Below, one piece after another: positions 27,264 to 37,100 of a stretch of 63,053 nt of DNA. Position 1 is the first letter of the stretch. Every line of letters starts with the position of its first letter. The DNA is from Gammaproteobacteria bacterium (GTDB lineage: Bacteria > Pseudomonadota > Gammaproteobacteria > Xanthomonadales > Wenzhouxiangellaceae): contig PXBD01000045.1 of assembly GCA_003565625.1 (NCBI GenBank), forward strand, positions 1 through 63,053. The letters run 5' to 3'. Below the pieces are notes generated by a model. That model did no database searches and was not told where the DNA came from. It saw nothing but the letters and a program-made list of their open reading frames with translations. A program made the position numbers and the translations under genes.

Positions 27264-27834
27264 CCATCGCCTGTTCGACCAGCGGCAGCAGGGCATCGAG
27301 GCGAGCCGCCGGATCGCGGATTTCCAGCAGATGCTGGGCCTGGGCCAGGCTGAGCGGCAGCACCGAGGCCAGGGCAAAGCCAATGCTGGAGGCGTTGTCG
27401 GTGTCCACGTCCAGTTGGCGGGCCAGTTCTTCATGGCGCAGTAACTCTCGGATCAGGGTCTGCAGGGCGGCGTGTTCCGGTGCAACCGGTCGGGCCGGCT
27501 CCGGACCGAGCCAGTCGACCTCGCCGACCAGCAGTCCGTCACTGCGGGCGCTGGTGGCGGCGATGGCAAAGCGGCGCTGGCCGCGGGTTTGCAGGCCCAG
27601 CAGGCCGTCTTCGAGGGTGGTGAAGTCGGTGATCACGGCTTCGGTGCCGATCCGGGCATGCCAGGCGCCGGATTCGTCGTCGCCCGGAAAGCGGGTCACC
27701 ACGCCAAAGCCCTGGCCGCGGCGCATGCAGTCTCGCACCATGTCAATGTAGCGGCGCTCGAAAATCCGCAGCGGCAGGGTCGCTGCAGGGAACAGCACGG
27801 TCTGAAGCGGAAACAGCGGGAGTGATTCGCTCAT
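27235..27834 (-). CDS. LON-substrate-binding-domain protein
   Basis: A 199-aa protein matching only the N-terminal substrate-binding domain of Lon protease. It opens LPLFPLQTVLFPAATLPLRIFERRYIDMVRDCM, with the GLLGLQTRGQRRFAI strand in the middle and a helical tail. There is no AAA+ ATPase or protease domain. Such proteins are widespread in gammaproteobacteria, function unknown. Its ATG overlaps the mpl stop (ATGA), and the 3' end overlaps the convergent DedA fusion by 29 bases. Confidence 0.87.
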   Translation of the reverse strand: MSESLPLFPLQTVLFPAATLPLRIFERRYIDMVRDCMRRGQGFGVVTRFPGDDESGAWHARIGTEAVITDFTTLEDGLLGLQTRGQRRFAIAATSARSDGLLVGEVDWLGPEPARPVAPEHAALQTLIRELLRHEELARQLDVDTDNASSIGFALASVLPLSLAQAQHLLEIRDPAARLDALLPLVEQAMVSADPPAQD

Positions 27835-29183
27835 TCTTCCCCCCGAACGAATCGCTGCGGCGCGTTGGCAAAGCCCTTGTTGCTCATAAAGACGACATGA
27901 TCACCGGGCCGCACCGCTTCACGTAAATCCTTGAGCAGGTTGGCGATCTGGCGGCGCGGCCGGCCGTTGCCGTCGAGCCGGGCGAGGACTTCGCCGGGAT
28001 CCCAGTCCATGGCCTCGTCGGTCTTGATCCAGACGTGGTCGGCGGCCATGAGGGCCGGGGCCAGTTCGCCAATGTGATGACCGCCGCGCATGGTGTTGCT
28101 GGCCGGTTCCAGCGCCACCAGGATGCGCGCCCCGCCGACGCTGCGCCGCAACCCCTCCAGGGTCAGGCGAATGGCGGTCGGATGGTGGGCGAAATCATCG
28201 TAGACTTTCGCGCCGTTGACCTCGCCCAGCAACTCCAGGCGACGCTTGACGCCCTTGAATCCGGCCAGTGCCGCGGCCGCGGTGGCCGGGTCAACGCCGA
28301 CCTCGCTGGCGGCAACAATTGCGGCCAGCGCGTTCATGGCGTTATGGCGTCCGGTTTGGGACCAGCTTAGTTCAGCGACTGTTTCACCTGACTGCAAAAA
28401 CCGCAGCTGGCGGCCGGCCGGCTCGGCCAGCTCGACCTGCCAGTCGCCGCCGTCTTTGTGCGAGAAGCGCTGCGTGCGACTCCAGCAGCCTTTCTCCAGC
28501 ACCCCCTTCAGGGCAGGGTCGTCGCCGTTGACCACGATGGTGGCGTTGCCGGCGATGGTGCGCACGAAATGATGGAACTGTTGTTCGATGGCCTCGAGGT
28601 CGGCATAGATATCGGCGTGGTCGAACTCGAGATTGTTGAGAATGGCAACGTCGGGCCGATAATGGACGAACTTCGCCCGCTTGTCGAAAAACGCCGTGTC
28701 GTATTCATCGGCTTCGACCACGAACAAGTCCGGTCCGCTGCGCGCCGAGACGCCGAAATTGGTTGGCAGCCCGCCGATCAGGAAGCCGGGGGCATGGCCG
28801 GCCTGGTCGAGAATCCAGGTCAGCATGCTGGCCGTGCTGGTCTTGCCGTGGGTGCCGGCCACCGCCAGCACGCGCCGCCCGGAGAGGTAGTTTGCGCCCA
28901 GCCAGCCTGGACCCGAGGCAAATGGCAGGCGATGATCCAGCATGTACTCGATGCACGGGTTGCCGCGACTGAGCGCATTGCCCACCAGCACCAGGTCGGG
29001 CGCCGGATCCAGCACGGCAGGGTCGTAACCCTCGCTCAATTCAATGCCCAGCGCCTCAAGCTGACTGCTCATCGGTGGGTAAACGCTTTGATCCGAGCCG
29101 CTGACCTCGTGACCGTCGGCCCGGGCCAGGGCTGCCAGACCGCCCATGAACGTCCCGCAAATCCCCAGGATATGTATCTTCAC
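27831..29183 (-). CDS. mpl: UDP-N-acetylmuramate:L-alanyl-gamma-D-glutamyl-meso-DAP ligase
   Basis: A 450-aa Mur-ligase-family enzyme of peptidoglycan recycling. It joins the recovered murein tripeptide to UDP-MurNAc. It opens MKIHILGICGTFMGGLAALA. The ATP-binding loop is AGTHGKTSTASM (109-120), and NNLEFDHADIYADLEAIEQQFHHF and DDFAHHPTAIRLTLEGL are further Mpl motifs. Both ends overlap neighbours by ATGA: the membrane protein upstream and the LON-domain gene downstream, so all three are coupled. Confidence 0.95.
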   Translation of the reverse strand: MKIHILGICGTFMGGLAALARADGHEVSGSDQSVYPPMSSQLEALGIELSEGYDPAVLDPAPDLVLVGNALSRGNPCIEYMLDHRLPFASGPGWLGANYLSGRRVLAVAGTHGKTSTASMLTWILDQAGHAPGFLIGGLPTNFGVSARSGPDLFVVEADEYDTAFFDKRAKFVHYRPDVAILNNLEFDHADIYADLEAIEQQFHHFVRTIAGNATIVVNGDDPALKGVLEKGCWSRTQRFSHKDGGDWQVELAEPAGRQLRFLQSGETVAELSWSQTGRHNAMNALAAIVAASEVGVDPATAAAALAGFKGVKRRLELLGEVNGAKVYDDFAHHPTAIRLTLEGLRRSVGGARILVALEPASNTMRGGHHIGELAPALMAADHVWIKTDEAMDWDPGEVLARLDGNGRPRRQIANLLKDLREAVRPGDHVVFMSNKGFANAPQRFVRGEE

Positions 29184-29677
29184 AACGGTCCCGCCACGCT
29201 GCTGATGATGCCAAAGGTGAAGATGAACAATATCATGGCCACGCCGAGCCCGGCGGCAAAGCTGGTGTCGAGCGCGTTGCGCCAGATGTGGGCATCAACG
29301 GCGAACGACCAAAGGAAAATGACCAGGCTGATCATGACCAGCGGCGGAGTGGGCTCGGCCCCGGTTTGCAGGTTCAGCGGCAGGCTGGCCATCGACAGCA
29401 GGGCGCTGGTTCCATACAGTGCGCTCAAGGTCTGCTCCCAGCGGCTGAGCCGGTTTTTCAGCTGTAGTACGACCCAGACCAGGATCAGCGGCAGGCCGGC
29501 GGCCAGCACCAGCACCGCGGTCGGCGACTGCGGCGTCCGCCCCAGGTTCAGGCTGAGCGCGGCGATCAGTACGTAGAACGCGAGGCTGGCGAGAAGGACA
29601 CTGCGCCCCGGCGGCAGGTCCTGGGGGCCCTGGCGCAGGAAGACGATATTGATCAGACGGGCTAGCAGAATCGACAT
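29180..29677 (-). CDS. Small integral membrane protein of unknown function
   Basis: A 165-aa protein with about five hydrophobic segments (centred near residues 35, 60, 88, 117 and 150) and few charged residues. I recognise no named domain; it resembles Yip1-like membrane proteins only in layout. The stop overlaps the mpl ATG (ATGA), so it is the first gene of a three-gene operon with mpl and the LON-domain gene. A role in cell-wall recycling is suggested by position only. Confidence 0.65.
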   Translation of the reverse strand: MSILLARLINIVFLRQGPQDLPPGRSVLLASLAFYVLIAALSLNLGRTPQSPTAVLVLAAGLPLILVWVVLQLKNRLSRWEQTLSALYGTSALLSMASLPLNLQTGAEPTPPLVMISLVIFLWSFAVDAHIWRNALDTSFAAGLGVAMILFIFTFGIISSVAGPL

Positions 29678-29710
29678 TGGCAGTTATCACAGAGAATGGA
29701 GGTGCAGACC

Positions 29711-29995
29711 ATGAAAGCATCACCCGGTTCGGGTCAGGGTAATGAAAGCATCGACCGCCTCCTCGACGTGCGCGGCCACGATTGCCCGGTTCCGGCGCTA
29801 CAGACGCGCCAGTACCTGGACCGGATGCAGCCCGGCCAGGTGCTGGAGGTACAGGTAACCGATCCCTTGGCCCCGGTCGATCTGCAGGTTCTGTGCGATC
29901 GGCTGGGGCACGACCTGATCAAGAGTCAGGAACGCTGCGGCGTCTGGTCGGTTCGGATTCGGGTCAGTTCAGGGCGTCGAGCAGACGCTGGCTGA
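29711..29995 (+). CDS. TusA-like sulfur carrier protein
   Basis: A 94-aa single-domain protein. The SirA/TusA pattern DVRGHDCPVPALQTRQYLDRMQPGQVLEV carries the CPxP motif with the sulfur-carrying cysteine at residue 25. TusA relays sulfur for tRNA 2-thiouridine synthesis, but paralogues have other roles and this one has diverged tail residues. The ATG at 29711 is chosen over an upstream in-frame ATG because GGAGG lies 8 bases before it. The end overlaps the convergent adk gene by 32 bases. Confidence 0.82.
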   Translation: MKASPGSGQGNESIDRLLDVRGHDCPVPALQTRQYLDRMQPGQVLEVQVTDPLAPVDLQVLCDRLGHDLIKSQERCGVWSVRIRVSSGRRADAG

Positions 29996-30524
29996 TTTCT
30001 TTAATTTCACCCATTCCGTCGACTTCGGTCAGCAGGCCAAGCTCGCGGTAGTGTCCGGCCACCGGGGCAGTTTGTTCGCGATACACCGCCAGGCGGTTGC
30101 GCACCACCTCCTCGGTGTCGTCGGAGCGCCCTTCCTCGGCGGCGCGCTTGGCCAGGCGCTGGACAATCTGCTCCTCGTCGACGGTCAGCGCCAGCGCCTT
30201 GTCGACCGGCTGGCCGATCCGGCTCAAGACCGCATCCAGCGCCTCGGCCTGGGCCAGGTTACGCGGGTAGCCGTCGAGCAGGTAGCCGGCGGCGATATCC
30301 GGTTGACCGAGGCGTTCCTCAATCAGGCCGAGCATGAGTTCATCGGAGACCAGTTCGCCGGCATCCATTGCCGCCTTGGCCTGGAGCCCGAGCGGCGAGC
30401 CGGCCTTGACCGCCGCGCGCAGCAGATCGCCGGTGGAAATATGGGGTACGCCAAGGTGATCTTTCAGGCGCCCGGCCTGGGTGCCCTTGCCCGAGCCGGG
30501 CGGTCCAAGAAGAACAATTCGCAT
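29964..30524 (-). CDS. adk: Adenylate kinase
   Basis: A 186-aa phosphotransferase converting ATP plus AMP to two ADP. The P-loop is GPPGSGKGTQ (residues 7-16). AMP-binding motifs follow (HISTGDLLRAAVKAGSPLG, LLDGYPRNLAQAEAL). The LID is the short form, replaced by about ten residues (RLAKRAAEEGRSDDTEE), which explains the length. The ATG at 30524 is used rather than the upstream in-frame codon because the family starts MRIVLLGPPG. It is not truncated. Confidence 0.95.
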   Translation of the reverse strand: MRIVLLGPPGSGKGTQAGRLKDHLGVPHISTGDLLRAAVKAGSPLGLQAKAAMDAGELVSDELMLGLIEERLGQPDIAAGYLLDGYPRNLAQAEALDAVLSRIGQPVDKALALTVDEEQIVQRLAKRAAEEGRSDDTEEVVRNRLAVYREQTAPVAGHYRELGLLTEVDGMGEIKEISQRLLDALN

Positions 30525-30663
30525 GGTGGCAGATTCCGGATTTTGGGTTGGATACTGACGCAAAACTACCCGCGCTCGGCGGGGGTGTCAAATCCTTGGC
30601 CGCCGGCTGTCGTAAACTTGACCCTCTACCCAGTAGCGACCAAAGAAAAGGCAGCAGACTGAC

Positions 30664-31926
30664 ATGAGCCGTAAAAACATTCTCTACGCCCAGTCCGGTG
30701 GCGTCACGCCGGTCATCAACGCCAGCGCCGCCGCGGTTATCGAGGCTGCCCGGGCCCGACCCGACGAGGTCGGTCGGGTGCTGGCCGGCCGCAACGGCAT
30801 CCTCGGTGTACTCCAGGAGGAGTTGATCGATACCGCCGAACTGAGTTCGCAGGACCTGGTGGCCATGACCCAGACCCCGGGCGGAGTGTTCGGCTCGTGC
30901 CGCTACAAGCTCAAGGGGCTGGAAGAAAACCGGCGCGAATACGAGCGCCTGATCGAGGTCTTTCGCGCCCACGACATCGACATCTTTCTCTACAACGGCG
31001 GCAACGACTCGGCCGACACGGCCCTGAAGGTTTCGCAGATGAGCCGCGAAATGGGCGTGGCGGTGCAGTGCATTGCCGTGCCAAAAACCATCGACAACGA
31101 CCTGGAAGGCACCGACAACTCGCCCGGGTTCGGTTCGGTGGCCAAGTACGTGGCCGTATCCACCCTGGAAGCCAGCCTAGACGTGAAATCTATGGCTTCC
31201 ACCTCGACCAAGGTGTTCGTGCTCGAGGTCATGGGCCGCCACGCCGGCTGGATTGCCGCGGCTGCCGGGCTGGCCCAGCGCCAGCCCTCCGACCCGCCGC
31301 ACGTGATCCTGTTCCCGGAAGTCGCCTTTGACGAGGCGCGCTTTCTGGCCGCCGTCGAGCAGGCGGTGGAACAACACGGCTACTGCACGGTGGTGGTCTC
31401 CGAAGGCCTCCATACCGCCGATGGCAAGCTGCTGAGCGACAGCGGCAGCACCGATGCCTTCGGCCATGCCCAACTGGGCGGAGTGGCACCGGTCATTGCC
31501 GGGCTGGTCAAGGATCGGCTGGGATACAAAAACCACTGGGCGGTCAGCGACTACCTGCAGCGCTCGGCCCGCCACATCGCCTCACAGACCGATCTGGACC
31601 ATGCCCGCGCCGTCGGCAAGGCCGCGGTCGAACTGGCCCTGGATGGCCACAGCGGCGTGCTCGCCGGTATCCAGCGTGAGGCCGACGAACCCTATCGCTG
31701 GACCGTCCGACCCGTGCCGCTGGAGCAGGTCGCCAACCACGAAAAGAAAATCCCGGCCGAATTCCTCCGCGCCGACGGCTACGGCATCACCGAGGCCTGC
31801 CGCACCTACCTGGCGCCGCTGATTCGGGGGGAGGCGTATCCGGACTATGGTGCTGATGGTTTGCCGGGTTTTCTCAGCCGGGAATTTGCCACCCTGGCGC
31901 GTCGTCTGGCCAACTTCACGGCCTGA
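30664..31926 (+). CDS. pfp: Pyrophosphate-dependent 6-phosphofructokinase
   Basis: A 420-aa PFK-family enzyme phosphorylating fructose 6-phosphate. The E. coli ATP-enzyme motif GGDGS reads GGNDS here (112-116): an acidic residue at the position of G104 excludes ATP. K141 in PKTIDNDL replaces the glycine at position 124 of the ATP enzyme. Both point to PPi as donor, and the reaction would be reversible. Asn114 replaces the usual metal-coordinating Asp; some clades have this. VMGRHAGWIAAAAGLA and the C-terminal domain are intact. No other glycolysis gene is adjacent, but pckG is 5 kb away. Confidence 0.9.
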   Translation: MSRKNILYAQSGGVTPVINASAAAVIEAARARPDEVGRVLAGRNGILGVLQEELIDTAELSSQDLVAMTQTPGGVFGSCRYKLKGLEENRREYERLIEVFRAHDIDIFLYNGGNDSADTALKVSQMSREMGVAVQCIAVPKTIDNDLEGTDNSPGFGSVAKYVAVSTLEASLDVKSMASTSTKVFVLEVMGRHAGWIAAAAGLAQRQPSDPPHVILFPEVAFDEARFLAAVEQAVEQHGYCTVVVSEGLHTADGKLLSDSGSTDAFGHAQLGGVAPVIAGLVKDRLGYKNHWAVSDYLQRSARHIASQTDLDHARAVGKAAVELALDGHSGVLAGIQREADEPYRWTVRPVPLEQVANHEKKIPAEFLRADGYGITEACRTYLAPLIRGEAYPDYGADGLPGFLSREFATLARRLANFTA

Positions 31927-32034
31927 TCAACCTCGGTGAAGCAGCGAACGAACGCTTGAATGCGGCCTTTCAATCGGGTCATGCGGACGCTATGCTTCCG
32001 TAGTCATCAACACACCGGGGTGGAGTTTTCATCC

Positions 32035-33999
32035 ATGTCATTCAGAATTTCGTGCTGTTTGAAAGTTGCGTTTGCGTTGTCACTCCTGTTGCTTTTGTCG
32101 GCCCCGTCAGCAGCGGCTTCGCTGGAGCAACTGATGCGTCATTCGGAGTTCGAGGAACTGTCCATTTCGCCGGATGGGCGTTATTTGGCCGCGACGGTAC
32201 CGGAGGATGAACAGACCGGCGTCGTGATCCTTGACATCAGCAACCTGGACCGTCCCGAGATCACCGGCCAGTTCCGGTTGTCGCGCAACGAAAGCGCCAC
32301 CGGCCTGCTGTGGGCGACTGCCGACCGCCTGGTTTTTACCTCCACCTTGCAGGCAGGCCTGCTCGCTCAGCCGTTCATGTCCGGAAATTTCTATGCCATC
32401 AACGCTGATGGCAGTCGGATGCGGCAGATTTTTGGTCGAACCGACATGTCGACGTTCCGCATTGCAACAATCATCCACCGCCTGCCGGATAATGCAGACC
32501 ATGTGCTGATCAGCAAGCGTCTGGCCGACGACCCCAGGCCCTCGGCTTTTCTGATGAACATCAATCGGAGCTATCAGGCCGGCACGCAGCGTCGCGCGCG
32601 TCGTCTGCCGATTCGCCTGGTGACTCGATCGCCGCTCGAAAGTGGTGCTTTGGCGGCGGACTACCAGGGTCGAGTGCGGTTTGCGTTCGGAACGGACGAT
32701 GACGGCCAGCAGCAATTTGCGTGGCGCCCGAATGAGGATTCTGAATGGGTGCGATTTTCTAATCCACTGGGCGGAGATATCAATTTCTGGGGGTTTTCCG
32801 AAGATGGTCAGAGTGTCTACGTTGCGTCGCGCGATCAGTCATCGCTGGGTGTGCATCGAGTTCACCTGGAGACCGGACAGACCAGCGCACTCCTGGCTGA
32901 TGATACTTTCGAGGCTGTTGCGCCGATCCGGAACGTCGATGGCAGTTCGCTGATCGGGGCAGTGTTTGCCACTCCACGCCCGGAGGCTCGCTTCTTCGAG
33001 GAAGACAACAAGTCGGCCAGGGTCTGGCGCGGCCTGCAGGCGTCGCTGCCTGAGCATTTCGTTTCGGTTTCCGGCTTTACCGAAGACGGCCGTTATGCAA
33101 TCGTGCAGGCGCGCAGTGATCGCGAGCCCGGCATCTTTCTGATGCTTGACACGGAGCAGATGCACGCTGGCCAACTCCTGGCACGCAAGTCATGGATTGA
33201 TCCGGGCGGCCTGGCTGCCAAGCAGCCGATTCATTTCACGGCGCGTGACGGGCTGGCACTGCATGGCTACCTCACCGTTCCCCCCGGCAGCGACGGACAG
33301 GCCTTGCCGCTAGTTGTGGAAATCCACGGAGGTCCACATGGCCCGCGCGACGACTGGTTCTACGACCCATGGGTTCAGGCCATGGCGCTGCATGGATATG
33401 CGGTTTTGCAAATCAATTTTCGGGGTTCCGGCGGGCGCGGCGTCCAGTTCGAGCAGGATGCGTACGGACAGTGGGGTGCCGAGATGCAGGACGACATTAC
33501 CGATGGCACTCGCTGGGCGATCGATCAGGGTATTGCCGATCCCGACCGGATCTGCCTGTCCGGGGCCAGTTATGGGGGTTTTTCGACGCTTTCCGGACTG
33601 GTTCGGGAGCCGGATCTGTATCGCTGTGGTTTCGCCTTTGTCGGGGTATACGACCTGGCGCTGACCAAGGAGGAAGGCAACATTCCCTCGACCGAGGCCG
33701 GGCGTCGCTACCTCGATCGCGCGTTGGGCAACGACGAGATGGTCCTGGCTGAGCGCTCCCCGATCAGTCACGTTGAACGCATCCAGGCAGACCTGTTCAT
33801 TGCTCACGGCGCGGAGGACCGACAGGCTCATGTCGGCCAGTATGACGCACTGATTGGACGGCTTGAGGCGGAGAATATCGCGCACGATGCCTTGCTTGTG
33901 CGGCGCGAAGGGCATGGATTCTATGATGTGGATAACCGTGTCATGCTGTACGGCCAGGCGCTGGAGTTCTTTGGTCGCAGTCTCGGCGAAGGCCGCTGA
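32035..33999 (+). CDS. S9-family prolyl oligopeptidase-like peptidase (secreted)
   Basis: A 654-aa serine peptidase of the DPP-IV/acylaminoacyl peptidase type. A signal peptide (MSFRISCCLKVAFALSLLLLLSAPSAAA) leads to an N-terminal beta-propeller domain (about 30-400), then the alpha/beta-hydrolase domain. The catalytic triad is S512 (CLSGASYGGF), D595 (AHGAEDRQ) and H627 (REGHGFYD). The ATG at 32035 is preferred because the signal peptide follows immediately. It lies 133 bases upstream of a TonB-dependent receptor, a pairing common in Xanthomonadales and suited to peptide degradation and uptake. Confidence 0.93.
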   Translation: MSFRISCCLKVAFALSLLLLLSAPSAAASLEQLMRHSEFEELSISPDGRYLAATVPEDEQTGVVILDISNLDRPEITGQFRLSRNESATGLLWATADRLVFTSTLQAGLLAQPFMSGNFYAINADGSRMRQIFGRTDMSTFRIATIIHRLPDNADHVLISKRLADDPRPSAFLMNINRSYQAGTQRRARRLPIRLVTRSPLESGALAADYQGRVRFAFGTDDDGQQQFAWRPNEDSEWVRFSNPLGGDINFWGFSEDGQSVYVASRDQSSLGVHRVHLETGQTSALLADDTFEAVAPIRNVDGSSLIGAVFATPRPEARFFEEDNKSARVWRGLQASLPEHFVSVSGFTEDGRYAIVQARSDREPGIFLMLDTEQMHAGQLLARKSWIDPGGLAAKQPIHFTARDGLALHGYLTVPPGSDGQALPLVVEIHGGPHGPRDDWFYDPWVQAMALHGYAVLQINFRGSGGRGVQFEQDAYGQWGAEMQDDITDGTRWAIDQGIADPDRICLSGASYGGFSTLSGLVREPDLYRCGFAFVGVYDLALTKEEGNIPSTEAGRRYLDRALGNDEMVLAERSPISHVERIQADLFIAHGAEDRQAHVGQYDALIGRLEAENIAHDALLVRREGHGFYDVDNRVMLYGQALEFFGRSLGEGR

Positions 34000-34055
34000 A
34001 CCTGTATAGCCAGCCCAGAGAGGCGCCTGTGGGTTAAAAACTTGTTCCCTGGCCG

Positions 34056-34084
34056 TTTACACTTCCGCGCCATTGTGCTAACGT
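34056..34084 (+). promoter_or_regulatory. Putative promoter of TonB-dependent receptor 1
   Basis: TTTACA (34056-34061) and TAACGT (34079-34084) are separated by 17 bases, and TGC precedes the -10, giving an extended -10. The start codon at 34133 is about 49 bases downstream of the -10. The -10 match is weak. Confidence 0.4.
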
Positions 34085-34132
34085 TCGCCGGTCAGTTCAA
34101 TGAATATTCCGTTAATTTTTGGAGGTACTAAC

Positions 34133-37100
34133 GTGGTGTTAGGTATTCGCAAGAAAGTGCTGTATTCGGCCATTGCGGCTTCGCTGGGAGTTGGTTTTGG
34201 TGCCGGTCCGGTCTGGGCGCAGGCAACCGCTGACGAGTCGGCCGATGCTCCGGATCTCGAAGAGACCGAAGAGGTTGTGGTGGCCGATCGCATTACGGTA
34301 ACGGGTACGCGCATTCAGCGCGAGGGTGTGGATACGTTCTACCCGGCGATTTCGATTGACGCACAAACTCTGGAAGACGCCGCCTTCACCAACGTCGCTT
34401 CCGCCCTGAACCAGCTGCCCTCGTTTGGTCCCGGCGTGACGCCCGCGGGTGGCCAGAACACGTTCGCGGCTGGCCAGAACTTCGTCAACTTCCTCGGCCT
34501 GGGTACCCAGCGCACCTTGACTCTGGTCAATGGGCGCCGCTTCGTCTCCTCCAATGCACCGATCCTGTTCGGCGCAACCGGCGGTCTGCAGGTCGACTTC
34601 AACGTCATTCCGGTCGGTGTGGTCGACCGGGTCGAGACCATCGGGGTTGGTGGTGCGCCGATTTATGGGTCGGATGCCATTGCCGGCACCATCAATGTCA
34701 TCACCAAAGACCGGTATGAAGGCTTCGAGGTTGCATATCGGTATGGTGTTACGGAAGAAAACGACAACAAGTTCCAGAATGCTTTGATGCTGGCAGGGGC
34801 TAACTTTGGCGATGGGCGGGGTAACGTGTATGCGTCCTTGGAGTTTGAGTGGCAGGATCCTCTAGAAGGCACTGCCCGGCCCAACGTCCGCGACCAATCC
34901 AACTTTCTGGCCGATGCTGATGGGGTCCGTCGCATTTACCGAGATCAGCGGATCAACATTTTTACCAATGGCGGGCTGATTTCTCCTGGATTTTCCATCA
35001 TTCCGTCTTTCGGAATCGGCGCCTTTCCCGACGGGAATTTCTACCAGTTCGATTCAAACTCCAACCTCGTGCCCTTCACGCCGGGCGAGGCGGGGCCGGG
35101 TTCTGCGTTCTTTGCTACAGGTGGAGATGGACCGACGTTTTTCGATGAGGTTGAGCAGATCAACTCCGAAGTAGAGCGCGCCATTCTTACTTCGGCCATG
35201 AATTACGACTTGACCAACAGCGTTCGGTTCTCGTCCGACTTTTTGTACGCCCAGACCAAGGGTCGTGAATTGGTAAACCAGGGTGGTTTCCAGACCTTTG
35301 CGTTTGGCGGTTTCGGGGATCAGAGCGGTCCGATTCTGGCCTCTGCAGACAACCCCTTCCTGCCTCAGCAGGCGCGGGATGTGCTGGCGGCCAACGGGAT
35401 CGAACAGTTCGGTGTTCACCGGTTCAACAATGACATCATTGATTCTTCCATTCAAAATAACTCCAACCTCTGGCGCCTGACTGCTGGATTTGATGGCGAT
35501 TTCTTCGTCGGTGACCGCGCGTTTAATTGGGAAGCTTCTTTCGTTCATGGTGAAACCGACATCACGAACCGGCGCGAGGGTATTCTCAACAATCGGTTCT
35601 TCAACGCCATTGATGTGCGCCGCCTGACCGAAGAAGATCTCGCTGCCGTCGACCCCAATGATCTGTTGTCGCTGTCTGGCACAAGCACCGTCAACGTGGG
35701 AGACATCGTTTGCGAAAGCGTCTACCAGGGCGTTCTGGGAGGAGGTGTTTCCGAATTCGAGGCGCCGTTCGTCCAGGGCTGTGTGCCGTTGAATGTCTTC
35801 GGTGAAGGGGCGCGAAGTGAGGCAGCGCGGGATTGGGTTACCGGCAGCTTGGTCAACACATCCGATATTGATCAGACCGTCTATAACTTCAATGTCGGTG
35901 GATCGCTGTTCAACCTTCCCGGGGGTGAGCTGGCGGCAGTCATCGGTTATGAACGCCGCGAAGAGAGCGCTTTCTTCGAGCCGGATGCGGCCAGTGAAAT
36001 CGGGTTGACCCGCTCAGCGCCGTTTCCGGCCACCGGTGGCAGTTACAAGACCGACGAGTTTTTTGGGGAGTTCAGCGCGCCGATCATCAGCCCGGATATG
36101 GGCATTCCCCTGGTCAACCTTTTCGAGCTGAACGGCGCCTACCGTCGTATCAACAACTCGATTGCCGGTCGCGATGACACCTGGACCCTCGGCGGGCGTT
36201 GGTCGCCGATGAATGGCCTGACTTTCCGCGGCAACTACACGGAGTCGGTGCGCGCACCAGCCCTGGTCGAGTTGTTCACCCCGCAGACCCAGAGCTTCAG
36301 CTTTGCCGACGACCCCTGCGATGCTCGCTTCGTCGATACAGGGCCAGAAGCTGCTACTCGCCGGGCCAACTGCGTTGCCGAGGGGCTTGACCCGGACAAT
36401 TTCATTTCCAACATCGTCAATGCCACTGCAACAGGCCGCACCGGCGGCAACCCCGATCTGCAGAACGAGACGGCCGAGTCCTGGTCGGTCGGTCTGACTT
36501 GGGAGCCGGAGTTTCTGGACAACTTCCTGATGACCCTGGACTGGGTGGATATTGAACTCAACGATGCGATCCTGTCTCTGAACCTGACCTCTCTGATGGT
36601 GGCCTGCTATGACTCGCAGGATTTCCCCAACAACCCGGCGTGTGATTCCTTCACTCGCGATGAGGGCGGGCAGATAGTCGACTTCCTGACTGGTCAGACC
36701 AACGCGCAGACGCTGGAAACCAGCCGCTTGGAAATCGGCCTGAACTACCGCTTCAATTGGTCCGATGTTGGTGATGTGACGTTGCAGTCTCGCATCTCCC
36801 ACAACAATACCCGCAAGACTTCGGTTACCGGCGAGACAGCGTCGGAGTCCGTGGGCGGTTGGGTGTTCCCCAAATGGGCCGGTCAGCAGGATTTCATCTT
36901 CACGCGTGATCGTCACCGGGTGTTCTACCGCATCTTGTGGAGGCAGAGCGCCAAGCTGTCGATCAGTGGAGATTTGGAGTTCGAGCGTGATGACGGCGAG
37001 CGAGTCAGCCGCACCCGGTTCAATCACCTCCACAACGTAGCGTACTCCTATGAGTTGCCGCGATTGTTCAATGGAGGTCCGGAGAGCACGTTTATGCAGC

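Noticed and set aside
29964..30524. Truncation of adk (shorter than E. coli adenylate kinase)
   Set aside because: The missing part is the LID, replaced by a short linker as in the known short-form family; the P-loop and AMP-binding motifs are intact.
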